A stretch of DNA of 30,138 nucleotides, taken from JABWBR01 sp036741235. Lineage in GTDB: Bacteria > Bacteroidota > Bacteroidia > Chitinophagales > Saprospiraceae. The stretch spans positions 1-30,138 of the forward strand of contig DAINSQ010000043.1 in assembly GCA_036741235.1 (NCBI GenBank). Direction: 5' to 3'. The position numbers were made by a program, and so were the translations under genes. Under the pieces are notes generated by a model that searched no databases, was not told where the DNA came from, and saw only the letters and a program-made list of their open reading frames with translations. Positions 1 to 6,473 of this stretch are shown one piece after another (position 1 is the first letter of the stretch; each line of letters begins with the position of its first letter).

Positions 1-30
1 GTTGCCTTCCTTGGGCGTCTTTTCGTCCAT
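1..30 (-). CDS. 5' end of a gene leaving the window on the left
   Basis: On the minus strand an ATG at 28-30 opens a frame reading MDEKTPKEGN up to the window edge with no stop. A TATTTTTG box, matching the Bacteroidota -7 consensus TAnnTTTG, lies on the same strand at 73-80, about 43 bases upstream, which is a reasonable promoter position. Ten residues are too few to name a product. The charged start would suit a cytoplasmic N-terminus. A chance ATG cannot be excluded. Confidence 0.4.
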   Translation of the reverse strand, partial: MDEKTPKEGN

Positions 31-256
31 GTTGTTTTCATTTGAATGTTATTTTGGGTATTTTTTTCTATACAAAAATATAACATTTTTACTTTCGTGT
101 ATATTTTACATCAAAAAAAAAGTTTTAAAAGTGTTTGTGTCGGCGCATAGGCATATCATGTCTCTGATAAAACTAAGGCTTAGTCAGTTTTCCAATAGCC
201 ATAACTAACCGGAAAATAATTCAGGAGGTCAAATAACCGAATAACCAAAGACGGGG
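31..256. other. Intergenic region, AT-rich, no convincing gene
   Basis: This stretch separates the partial gene at 1-30 from the end of the MBL hydrolase gene; both are on the minus strand. It contains the candidate -7 box at 73-80 and a small palindrome at 172-184 (ACTAA, GGC, TTAGT). On the minus strand the palindrome is followed by TTTTAT and may terminate the MBL transcript. At 226-241 there are two near-identical 8-base units, AATAACCG and AATAACCA, next to the MBL stop codon. A short plus-strand frame here starts with TTG and looks like chance. Confidence 0.5.
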
Positions 257-1093
257 TTACATCGTGACTTTGTCAAGTACTATTCTTCCGCTTTCCGTCC
301 TTTGCACTGTAGCTGCCGCTACACTTGGGTCATGTTCAAAAAAGAGTAGAAAGTTATTGTCGACGGCTTCGTTGAGTAGTCGGCGTTTTTCTTTGAGGGT
401 GATTAGCGGGCGGACGTCGTAGGCCATCACATAGGGCATGCCGATGTGGTGTGACGAGGGCAGCAGATCGGCGCAGTATACCAGGGTGCGCTCGCCGGTG
501 TCGATGAAAAGGATCATCATAGCCTCTGTATGGCCGTAGACATAGCGGATGCGGATGCCGGGCAGCCACTCGTAATCTTCGGTTGTTACGGGCAGCATAT
601 GCACTACGCCGGCTTTTTGGAGGGGGACGAAGTTTTCCTGGAGGAAAGAAGCCTGCTCGCGATCGTTGGGCTGCAGGGCCCATTGCCAGTGTATTTCGTT
701 GCTCCAATAGCGGGCGTTGGGGAAAGTGGGCACAAGGCGGCCATCCGTATCGCGGCTGACGGCCCCGCCTGCGTGGTCAAAATGGAGATGGGTGAGGAAT
801 ACATCAGTGATATCTTCAACCCGGAGCCCTTTTTGTTGTAAAGAACCGATCAATGTCTCCTCCCCATGCGGCTCGAAGTGTGAGCGGAATTTGGCATCCT
901 GCTTATCGCCCAGGCCCGTATCTATCAGGATTTTGCGGTCGCCGGTATCCAGCAGCAGGCAGCGCATTGACCAGGTGCAAAGGTTGTTGTCGTCGGCAGG
1001 GTTGAGTTTATTCCACAAGCGTTTGGGCACTATGCCGAACATGGCGCCTCCGTCGAGCTTGAAGTATCCGGTGGGTATTACGTGGATATCCAT
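257..1093 (-). CDS. MBL-fold (metallo-beta-lactamase superfamily) metal-dependent hydrolase
   Basis: This 278-residue protein belongs to the metallo-beta-lactamase fold superfamily, whose members hydrolyse thioesters, lactones, phosphoesters and similar bonds with two metal ions. The signature HLHFDH is at residues 102-107 (H102, H104, D106, H107). Further metal-ligand candidates are the His in YGHTEA, the Asp in CADLLP and the His in FFEHDP near the C-terminus. There is no signal peptide, so it is probably cytoplasmic. The length and the early LLDTGDRKILIDTG strand resemble the lactonase/quorum-quenching-like and YtnP-like branch, but the substrate cannot be read from sequence. Its ATG lies two bases after the ribH stop codon, so it is probably translated from the same transcript. 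No functional link to riboflavin synthesis is evident. Confidence 0.9.
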   Translation of the reverse strand: MDIHVIPTGYFKLDGGAMFGIVPKRLWNKLNPADDNNLCTWSMRCLLLDTGDRKILIDTGLGDKQDAKFRSHFEPHGEETLIGSLQQKGLRVEDITDVFLTHLHFDHAGGAVSRDTDGRLVPTFPNARYWSNEIHWQWALQPNDREQASFLQENFVPLQKAGVVHMLPVTTEDYEWLPGIRIRYVYGHTEAMMILFIDTGERTLVYCADLLPSSHHIGMPYVMAYDVRPLITLKEKRRLLNEAVDNNFLLFFEHDPSVAAATVQRTESGRIVLDKVTM

Positions 1094-1095
1094 CT

Positions 1096-1590
1096 TTAAC
1101 CATTCAAATTCTTGCTCAGTGCGGCCATTCGGATGGCGGTTACGGCGGCTTCAATGCCTTTATTGCCGTATTTGCCGCCGGCGCGGTCCAGGGCCTGTTG
1201 CTCGTCATTGGGAGTGAGAACGCCGAAGATAAAGGGTTTGCCGGTGGTTATGCCCAGGTAGGTAAGGGCGGAAGCCACGGCGTTGTTGATATATTCGTTG
1301 TGTTTGGTTTCGCCCTGAATGACGCAGCCAAGGCAGATCACAGCGTCGGGGTTATGGCGCGTTGCCAGCATTTTGGCGCCTACAGGTAATTCAAAAGAGC
1401 CGGGTACTTGCGCAGTGAAAATCTTGTCGGCTTTGGCGCCGTGGCGCAGCAGCGTATCGTAGCAACCTTCGTATAAGGCGTGAGTAATGGCCGCGTTCCA
1501 ATCAGCTACGACGATGCCAAAGCTCATTTCACCTGCATCGGGAATGGAGGCGTCGTCGTAACTCGAGAGGTTTTTTAATGCGCTGGCCAT
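1096..1590 (-). CDS. ribH: 6,7-dimethyl-8-ribityllumazine synthase
   Basis: RibH condenses 5-amino-6-ribitylamino-uracil with 3,4-dihydroxy-2-butanone 4-phosphate, the penultimate step of riboflavin synthesis, in a cytoplasmic icosahedral or pentameric assembly. The 164-residue product shows the family blocks in order: FGIVVADWN (substrate-binding Trp), VPGSFELP at 62-69, GCVIQGETKH around 88-97 with the catalytic His at 97, FGVLT, and KYGNKGIEAA near the C-terminus. The ATG at 1588-1590 was chosen because it gives the usual family length. The same frame stays open further upstream only because it runs through a short repeat and the N gap. It follows the TPR gene and is followed almost immediately by the MBL hydrolase gene. 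The start codon sits inside the 55-base sequence duplicated across the assembly gap, so upstream signals here are uncertain. Confidence 0.95.
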   Translation of the reverse strand: MASALKNLSSYDDASIPDAGEMSFGIVVADWNAAITHALYEGCYDTLLRHGAKADKIFTAQVPGSFELPVGAKMLATRHNPDAVICLGCVIQGETKHNEYINNAVASALTYLGITTGKPFIFGVLTPNDEQQALDRAGGKYGNKGIEAAVTAIRMAALSKNLNG

Positions 1591-1791
1591 TTTTTTGATT
1601 TGCCAATGTGCTGATTTGCTAATGTGCTGATTTGCTNNNNNNNNNNNNNNNNNNNNNNNNNNNNNNNNNNNNNNNNNNNNNNNNNNNNNNNNNNNNNNNN
1701 NNNNNNNNNNNNNNNNNNNNNNNNNNNNNNNNNNNNGCTGGCCATTTTTTTGATTTGCCAATGTGCTGATTTGCTAATGTGCTGATTTGCT
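1582..1791. repeat. 8-bp-period tandem repeat spanning a scaffold gap
   Basis: On both sides of the gap the plus strand reads alternating 8-base units, GATTTGCC, AATGTGCT, GATTTGCT, AATGTGCT, GATTTGCT. The 55 bases at 1582-1636 are identical to those at 1737-1791, including the first ribH codons. Such an exact duplicate at two contig ends suggests a shared k-mer overlap from a de Bruijn assembler. The real copy number of the array is therefore unknown. The array lies between the TPR gene and ribH. Confidence 0.85.
1637..1736. other. Assembly gap (100 N)
   Basis: Exactly 100 undetermined bases, the conventional placeholder for a gap of unknown length. Both flanks are the same 8-bp-period repeat, which probably caused the break. 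Confidence 0.99.
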
Positions 1792-1821
1792 GATAATAAT
1801 ATTAATATGAACAAAAATATT

Positions 1822-1901
1822 AGCACAACTTGCCCCGAATGGAATTCGGGATTACGCCATCAGCACAACTTGTCCCGAACAAAGTTCGGGATCAGCACAT
1901 C
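1822..1901. repeat. Two tandem 40-bp repeats, each with a perfect 7-bp hairpin
   Basis: Two 40-base copies (1822-1861 and 1862-1901) both begin AGCACAACTTG and carry a hairpin. The first is CCCGAAT, GGA, ATTCGGG (1834-1850); the second is CCCGAAC, AAA, GTTCGGG (1874-1890). The single difference within the stem is matched on the other side, T:A changing to C:G, while the loops differ completely. The pair lies 10 bases beyond the TPR stop codon and could act as a terminator or RNA 3' end for that gene. The trailing CAGCACATCAGC links it to the neighbouring 8-base array. Confidence 0.8.
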
Positions 1902-1911
1902 AGCTCATTAA

Positions 1912-2604
1912 TTAACCTTTCGCTCCGGCCCTGATGATATACTTTTCGATATCCGTAGCGATGGGGGAATTGGGAAATTCGCGTTTAATGCGTTCGTAGT
2001 TGGACTTAGCGTCGCTGAAATTGCCTTGTTTTTCCTGAAGCATGCCCAGTTTTTTCAGGTAATAGGGCGTAATAGCTTCGTTATTGGTAGCGCCTACGGC
2101 TTTCGAATAAAAGCTGAGGGCATTGTCGAGGTCGTTTTTCTCGGAATAAGCGTCACCCAAGGCGCCGAATTTCATGGCGGGGGTAACGTCGCCTTTGGCT
2201 TTATATGATTTCAGGTAGTCGATAGCGGCGTCGAATTGACCGAGTTGGAGGTAGCAGATACCGGCGTAATAACTTGCGAGGTTGGCTGCTTTGGTTCCTT
2301 TGTAATTGTCGATAATATCGAGGAAACCCGAGTAGCCGCCGCCGGGGTTGGTCAGGGCCAACGCAAAAGAATCGCGCTCGAATTGCACCTCGGCCTGGAA
2401 CATTTGCTCTTCGGCCTCCTTCTGACGGGGCTCGATGTAGAAGTTTTTGTATGCCCAGTATCCGCCTACGATCAGCAGGAAGGCGCCTGCGACGCCCAGG
2501 ATGTATTTCTGGTTTCTGTCAAAAAAATTTTGCGCCTGGTCTTTTACTTCGACCAGGTTGATCAGCGTTTCGTCCGATTTCTGATTTTTTATTCTTCTCG
2601 CCAT
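1912..2604 (-). CDS. Membrane-anchored tetratricopeptide repeat protein (YfgM-like)
   Basis: The 230-residue product starts MARRIKNQKSDE. It has a short charged N-terminus, one transmembrane segment (about residues 36-53, ILGVAGAFLLIVGGYWAY) and then a soluble region with TPR-like helical pairs, for example LASYYAGICYLQLGQFDAAIDYL and FGALGDAYSEKNDLDNALSFYSKAV. This layout matches the YfgM/TPR_21 group, whose E. coli member is an inner-membrane SecYEG-associated periplasmic chaperone partner. That role is known for the family but only inferred here. The ATG at 2602-2604 is preferred over an upstream in-frame start nine codons earlier, because the MARR start is typical and leaves room for a promoter. 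In related Bacteroidota this gene commonly sits between ribH and recF; here pdhA lies between it and recF. Confidence 0.85.
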   Translation of the reverse strand: MARRIKNQKSDETLINLVEVKDQAQNFFDRNQKYILGVAGAFLLIVGGYWAYKNFYIEPRQKEAEEQMFQAEVQFERDSFALALTNPGGGYSGFLDIIDNYKGTKAANLASYYAGICYLQLGQFDAAIDYLKSYKAKGDVTPAMKFGALGDAYSEKNDLDNALSFYSKAVGATNNEAITPYYLKKLGMLQEKQGNFSDAKSNYERIKREFPNSPIATDIEKYIIRAGAKG

Positions 2605-2676
2605 TTCGCAAGCAATTATGTGAATGTGCACGTATTAGTTGATCACTTTTGTGGAATGGATTCCAAAAAAGCGTCG

Positions 2677-2708
2677 CAAAAATAAATAAAGTTTTGGTAG
2701 GAAGGCAG
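2677..2708 (-). promoter_or_regulatory. Candidate promoter of the TPR-ribH-MBL operon
   Basis: The minus strand has TATTTTTG at 2677-2684, a full match to the Bacteroidota -7 element TAnnTTTG, with CTG (one mismatch to TTG) 21 bases upstream at 2706-2708. It lies just beyond the T-run of the pdhA terminator and about 72 bases before the TPR start, as expected for a new transcription unit. Confidence 0.45.
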
Positions 2709-2715
2709 GTTTTGG

Positions 2716-2804
2716 AAAAAAAACGACTGTTGGACTGTTGGACTTGTAAAGATACGAGAAGCGCATGAGTTCGCAAGGTCCCAAAGTCTGATAGTCCAAC
2801 AGTC
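2716..2804 (-). terminator. Probable intrinsic terminator of pdhA built from 8-bp repeats
   Basis: GACTGTTGGACT occurs twice in overlapping fashion (2725-2736 and 2733-2744; unit GACTGTTG). Its perfect inverse, AGTCCAACAGTC, is at 2793-2804, eight bases after the pdhA stop codon. Read on the minus strand, the 12-bp stem is followed by G and then eight T (2716-2723), the pattern of a Rho-independent terminator. The 48-56 base loop is long for a classical terminator. Confidence 0.65.
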
Positions 2805-2812
2805 CGGCCCAA

Positions 2813-3841
2813 TCAATCCCGTATAAACGGATAGTCGGCCTGTACGTAATTGTCGGTGTACAGCTCCGAGGGATCGGGGTAGGGCGATGCTTCTGCGAAA
2901 GCTTCAGCTTCGTCTATTTCAAGTTTAATTTTTTCTTTAATCGCTTCGATCTCTTCCTTGGTGGCGATATGGTGTTTGAGGATGCGGTTTTCCTCCATCT
3001 TAACCGGGTCGCGTTCTTTGTAGGATTCCACCTCTTCTTTCGGGCGGTACTTGGCGGGGTCGGATACAGAGTGGCCCTTATAGCGATAAGTATTGATTTC
3101 CAGGTAGTAGGGGCCGTTGCCGGCGCGTACGTGCTCGGCGGCTTTCGTTACTGCTTCGAATACCTTTTCGGGGCTCATGCCGTCTACCTGCATGCTGGGC
3201 ATATCGTAGGCGAGGCCTAATTTATGCAGGTGCATTACGTTGCTGGTACGCGCTACCGAGGTGCCCATGGCGTAGCCGTTGTTTTCACACACATAAATGA
3301 CCGGCAGTTTCCAGGTCATAGCCATATTAAACGACTCGTGCAGGGCGCCCTGGCGGGCTGCGCCGTCGCCAAACATCGTCACGCAGAGGTTGTCGGTGCC
3401 CTTATATTTTTCGGCGAAAGCGATACCTGTACCGATGGGAATTTGAGCGCCTACGATTCCGTTGCCGCCGAAGTATTTATGCTCGGCGGAGAAAAAGTGC
3501 ATAGAGCCGCCTTTGCCCTTCACTACGCCGGTACTTTTGCCGTACAATTCGGCCATGCAAGCTTTGGTAGAGAGGCCGCGACCGATAGCGGTGCCATGCT
3601 GGCGATAGGCTGTCACGATGCAATCTTCGCGGCGAAGAGCGGCTTCAATACCGGCGGCGACAGCCTCTTGTCCGATGTAGACATGACAGAAACCGCGTAC
3701 TTTCTGCTGACCGTAGGCCACCAGTGCGCGCTCCTCGAAGCGGCGAATGCGGAGCATAAGCTCGTACCAATACAGGTGAAGTTCTTTGCTGTAAACGGCT
3801 TTCTCCTTTTTCGAGCCGCCTTTATTTTTGTCTGCTACCAT
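2813..3841 (-). CDS. pdhA: Pyruvate dehydrogenase E1 component, alpha subunit
   Basis: This 342-residue protein is the alpha subunit of the heterotetrameric alpha2beta2 type E1, which decarboxylates pyruvate with thiamine diphosphate and passes the acetyl group to E2. Visible signs are the FCHVYIGQEA block (51-60), the ThDP/Mg motif starting at GDG (158-160) and ending at ENN (186-188), and the conserved YRYKGHSVSDP loop that is phosphorylated in mitochondrial homologues. The ATG at 3839-3841 was chosen; a TTG two codons earlier is the only upstream alternative. No E1 beta gene is next to it, so the partner must be encoded elsewhere. It has its own promoter candidate and a strong terminator candidate, suggesting a single-gene transcript. 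It is divergent from recF. Confidence 0.95.
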   Translation of the reverse strand: MVADKNKGGSKKEKAVYSKELHLYWYELMLRIRRFEERALVAYGQQKVRGFCHVYIGQEAVAAGIEAALRREDCIVTAYRQHGTAIGRGLSTKACMAELYGKSTGVVKGKGGSMHFFSAEHKYFGGNGIVGAQIPIGTGIAFAEKYKGTDNLCVTMFGDGAARQGALHESFNMAMTWKLPVIYVCENNGYAMGTSVARTSNVMHLHKLGLAYDMPSMQVDGMSPEKVFEAVTKAAEHVRAGNGPYYLEINTYRYKGHSVSDPAKYRPKEEVESYKERDPVKMEENRILKHHIATKEEIEAIKEKIKLEIDEAEAFAEASPYPDPSELYTDNYVQADYPFIRD

Positions 3842-3904
3842 GGTCAATAGCTTTTCTATTTTTATGAAGTAACAACTTTTTTCGTTGGGTGTTTATTGCC
3901 GGCG

Positions 3905-3935
3905 CAAATATACTTCCGGAAAAAGCGCCATGCAA
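3905..3935 (-). promoter_or_regulatory. Promoter of pdhA (Bacteroidota type)
   Basis: Minus strand: TTG at 3933-3935, a 20-base spacer, then TATATTTG at 3905-3912. This is a full match to TTG-N19..21-TAnnTTTG. The -7 box is 63 bases upstream of the pdhA ATG, which leaves a leader of about 55-60 bases. Confidence 0.7.
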
Positions 3936-3968
3936 ATTTCTGGTGGGGTTATTACCGATTCTATTCTT

Positions 3969-3976
3969 TAGCTTTG
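3969..3976 (+). promoter_or_regulatory. Possible -7 box of recF
   Basis: TAGCTTTG matches TAnnTTTG and ends 20 bases before the recF GTG start. No TTG sits at the expected -33 distance, so the assignment is tentative. Confidence 0.3.
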
Positions 3977-3996
3977 CGCAAAAGTAACAAAAGCCC

Positions 3997-5115
3997 GTGT
4001 TTTTCGAACGCGTCATATTGACCGAATTCAAGAATTACCACTACCAGCAAATCAGCTGCAATCAGCGCCTGAACTGCTTTGTGGGGCTCAACGGCATGGG
4101 CAAGACCAACTTGCTTGACGCAGTATATTATTTGTGTATGGGCAAGAGTTATTTTGGTCTCAACGACCAATATCTTGCTTATCACAATTCTTCGTTTTTT
4201 CGCCTGGAGGGGCATGCTGTGGCGAATGGCCATGTCGAAAAGATTGTAGTGAAGGCGCCGGTGGGACAGCGGAAGATGATGGAGCGCAACGACGTTCCTT
4301 ACGAGCGGCTTGGCGACCACGTAGGGCTTATTCCTGTGGTTTTTGCCGCCCCCGACGATATTCAGCTCATTTACGAAGGCAGCGAGGCTCGCCGCCGGTT
4401 GCTCGACAATACGCTGTCGCAACTTGATCAGCAATACCTTCAACAACTGTTGCGCTACAACCACTTGCTTAAGCAACGCAACGCCGCGCTTAAGCAATTT
4501 GCGGAGACGCATACGTTTAATGCTGCACTACTGGCTGTATACGATGAGCAAATGGCGGCGCCGGCTCAGTATATCTACGAGCGGCGTTGCGCATTTATGG
4601 AGCGCTTTTTGCCACTGCTACAAGCCAATCATCATACGATATCCGGCAAACGAGAGGCGGCTGATTGCCGCTATGAGTCGCCGCTGCAACAACACCCTAT
4701 GGCCGGGTTGCTGCGCCTGAACATGGATAAAGATCGCATGTTGGGCCGCACCAGCAGCGGCATTCACCGCGACGATCTTCACTTTTTGCTCGATGGCCAG
4801 CCGGTGAAACGCTTCGCTTCCCAGGGGCAAACAAAGTCTTTCCTGCTCGCGCTTAAACTGGCGCAGTATGATTTGATGCGAGAGGAGAAAAACCAGTATC
4901 CTGTTTTGCTGTTGGACGATATCTTTGATAAATTGGACCAGGAAAGGGTAGAACATCTTATGCGACTGTTGTTGGAGGGGCCCTACGGGCAATTGTTCGT
5001 ATCGGATACGCACCCCGATCGCATTGCAGGGATCGCCGCCAAAATGGGGGTTTCTTTTCACAATTTTGTGATTGAAAATGGCGTTGCCACTTTATACAAC
5101 CAAACCGAATCATGA
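3997..5115 (+). CDS. recF: DNA replication and repair protein RecF
   Basis: RecF is an SMC-like ATPase that helps RecO and RecR load RecA at single-strand gaps. The 372-residue product has the Walker A motif GLNGMGKTN at residues 30-38, an ABC-type signature region (SQGQTKSFLLALKLA) and the Walker B motif LLLDDIFDKLD near residue 310, in the usual order and at the usual length. The start is GTG: an in-frame stop (3985-3987) lies just upstream, and the N-terminal sequence MFFERVILTEFKNY aligns with the usual RecF beginning. Its TGA overlaps the ATG of the DUF721 gene (ATGA), implying translational coupling. Confidence 0.96.
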   Translation: MFFERVILTEFKNYHYQQISCNQRLNCFVGLNGMGKTNLLDAVYYLCMGKSYFGLNDQYLAYHNSSFFRLEGHAVANGHVEKIVVKAPVGQRKMMERNDVPYERLGDHVGLIPVVFAAPDDIQLIYEGSEARRRLLDNTLSQLDQQYLQQLLRYNHLLKQRNAALKQFAETHTFNAALLAVYDEQMAAPAQYIYERRCAFMERFLPLLQANHHTISGKREAADCRYESPLQQHPMAGLLRLNMDKDRMLGRTSSGIHRDDLHFLLDGQPVKRFASQGQTKSFLLALKLAQYDLMREEKNQYPVLLLDDIFDKLDQERVEHLMRLLLEGPYGQLFVSDTHPDRIAGIAAKMGVSFHNFVIENGVATLYNQTES

Positions 5116-5384
5116 CCATTAAAGAGGCTTTGCAAGAATTAATAGCAGCTTATAAACTTAAACCGAAGCTGCATCAAACCAATATTCGCAGCGCCTGGGC
5201 GGAATTGATGGGGCCTGCAATTGCAAAATATACGAGGGAGGTCAAATTGTCGGGCAAAATCCTGTATATAACCATCGATTCGGCCCCGTTGCGCCAGGAA
5301 TTGTCCTACGGCCGCGAAAAAATTAAAAACCTGCTTAACGAAACCCTCGGCGAAGCCTACATCGAAGAGGTCATCGTGAGATAA
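5112..5384 (+). CDS. DUF721 domain protein (DciA-like)
   Basis: A 90-residue protein of the DUF721 family. The founding bacterial members, DciA, help load the replicative helicase DnaB; small Bacteroidota versions such as this are usually encoded directly after recF. Recognisable parts are an N-terminal helix (LQELIAAYKL), the IRSAWAELMGPAIAKYT core, and the beta-rich end with LYITIDSAPLRQELSYGREKI. The ATG overlaps the recF stop by four bases. A replication role is inferred from the family and from recF; DciA activity has not been shown for this short form here. Confidence 0.85.
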   Translation: MTIKEALQELIAAYKLKPKLHQTNIRSAWAELMGPAIAKYTREVKLSGKILYITIDSAPLRQELSYGREKIKNLLNETLGEAYIEEVIVR

Positions 5385-5408
5385 CTAATCTCCTAAACAT
5401 CCAATTCC

Positions 5409-6467
5409 ATGTCTTCATCCACAAAAAAAATCCTCATAACCGGAGGCGCCGGATTCATAGGTTCGCACCTGGTACGACGGCTTGTCAATAATTATCCGGA
5501 ATTCCTGATTGTCAATTTTGATAAACTGACGTATGCCGGCAATCTGGAGAATCTGCGCGACGTAGAGCAGTCTGCCAACTACCATTTCGTAAAAGGCGAT
5601 ATCGTGGATTACGAGCAGGTGTCGGCGGTTTTCAAGCAGTATGAATTTGACGGTGTTATACACCTGGCGGCGGAGTCGCATGTAGATCGCTCGATTGAAA
5701 ACCCTATGAGTTTTATCGAGACCAACATCATCGGGACTGTCAACCTGTTGAATGCCGCCAGGTACTACTGGGGAAATCAACCCGGTAAGTTGTTTTACCA
5801 CATTTCTACCGATGAAGTATACGGCTCATTGGGCGATACCGGTTTTTTTACCGAAAAAACGGCCTACGACCCTCGCTCTCCGTATTCGGCTTCCAAAGCG
5901 AGTTCTGATCACCTGGCAAGGGCTTACCACCACACCTACGGCTTGCCTGTTATTATTTCTAATTGTTCGAATAATTATGGGCCGTATCAATTTCCAGAGA
6001 AGTTGATACCGTTAATGATCAACAACATTATCCACCAGAAACCGCTGCCGGTTTATGGCGATGGTTTGTTCACCCGCGATTGGCTATGGGTGGGCGATCA
6101 TGCAGAAGCCATTGATCTCATTTTTCAAAAAGGAAGGGTAGGGGAAACCTACAACATTGGCGGTAACAATGAGTGGAAAAATATCGATCTGGTACACAAG
6201 CTTTGCGATATCATGGACGATCTGCTGCAGCGCCCCGCCGGCGCTTCGCGTCAGTTAATAACGTTTGTCAAAGATCGACCCGGCCACGACCGCCGCTACG
6301 CCATAGACGCATCCAAACTCAAAAACGAATTGGGCTGGCAGCCCGGCATTCAAGCGGAAGAAGGATTGCGCCTTACCGCCAAATGGTATTTAGACAACAC
6401 CGAATGGTTGGAACACGTGACTTCGGGGACTTATCGCGAGTATTACGAAAAACAATACGGGAGATAG
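5409..6467 (+). CDS. rfbB: dTDP-glucose 4,6-dehydratase
   Basis: RfbB converts dTDP-glucose to dTDP-4-keto-6-deoxyglucose, the second step toward dTDP-L-rhamnose and other deoxysugars of surface polysaccharides. It is a cytoplasmic NAD-dependent short-chain dehydrogenase/reductase. The 352-residue product has the Rossmann motif TGGAGFIGSH (11-20), HLAAESHVDRSI around 85-96, the dehydratase residues T134-D135-E136 in STDEVYGS, and the Y159-x3-K163 pair in YSASKAS. It begins 24 bases after the DUF721 gene on the same strand. No other rhamnose-pathway gene (rfbA, rfbC, rfbD) is adjacent. It converges with the permease gene, with only six bases between the stops. Confidence 0.93.
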   Translation: MSSSTKKILITGGAGFIGSHLVRRLVNNYPEFLIVNFDKLTYAGNLENLRDVEQSANYHFVKGDIVDYEQVSAVFKQYEFDGVIHLAAESHVDRSIENPMSFIETNIIGTVNLLNAARYYWGNQPGKLFYHISTDEVYGSLGDTGFFTEKTAYDPRSPYSASKASSDHLARAYHHTYGLPVIISNCSNNYGPYQFPEKLIPLMINNIIHQKPLPVYGDGLFTRDWLWVGDHAEAIDLIFQKGRVGETYNIGGNNEWKNIDLVHKLCDIMDDLLQRPAGASRQLITFVKDRPGHDRRYAIDASKLKNELGWQPGIQAEEGLRLTAKWYLDNTEWLEHVTSGTYREYYEKQYGR

Positions 6468-6473
6468 CCCTTA

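Noticed and set aside
2..208. 68-residue plus-strand frame
   Set aside because: It starts with TTG, is rich in Phe/Leu/Lys from AT-rich DNA, has no family resemblance, and overlaps the likely promoter of the minus-strand gene at 1-30.
1591..1761. N-terminal extension of ribH through the gap
   Set aside because: It consists of translated repeat and undetermined bases; the ATG at 1590 already gives the normal family length.
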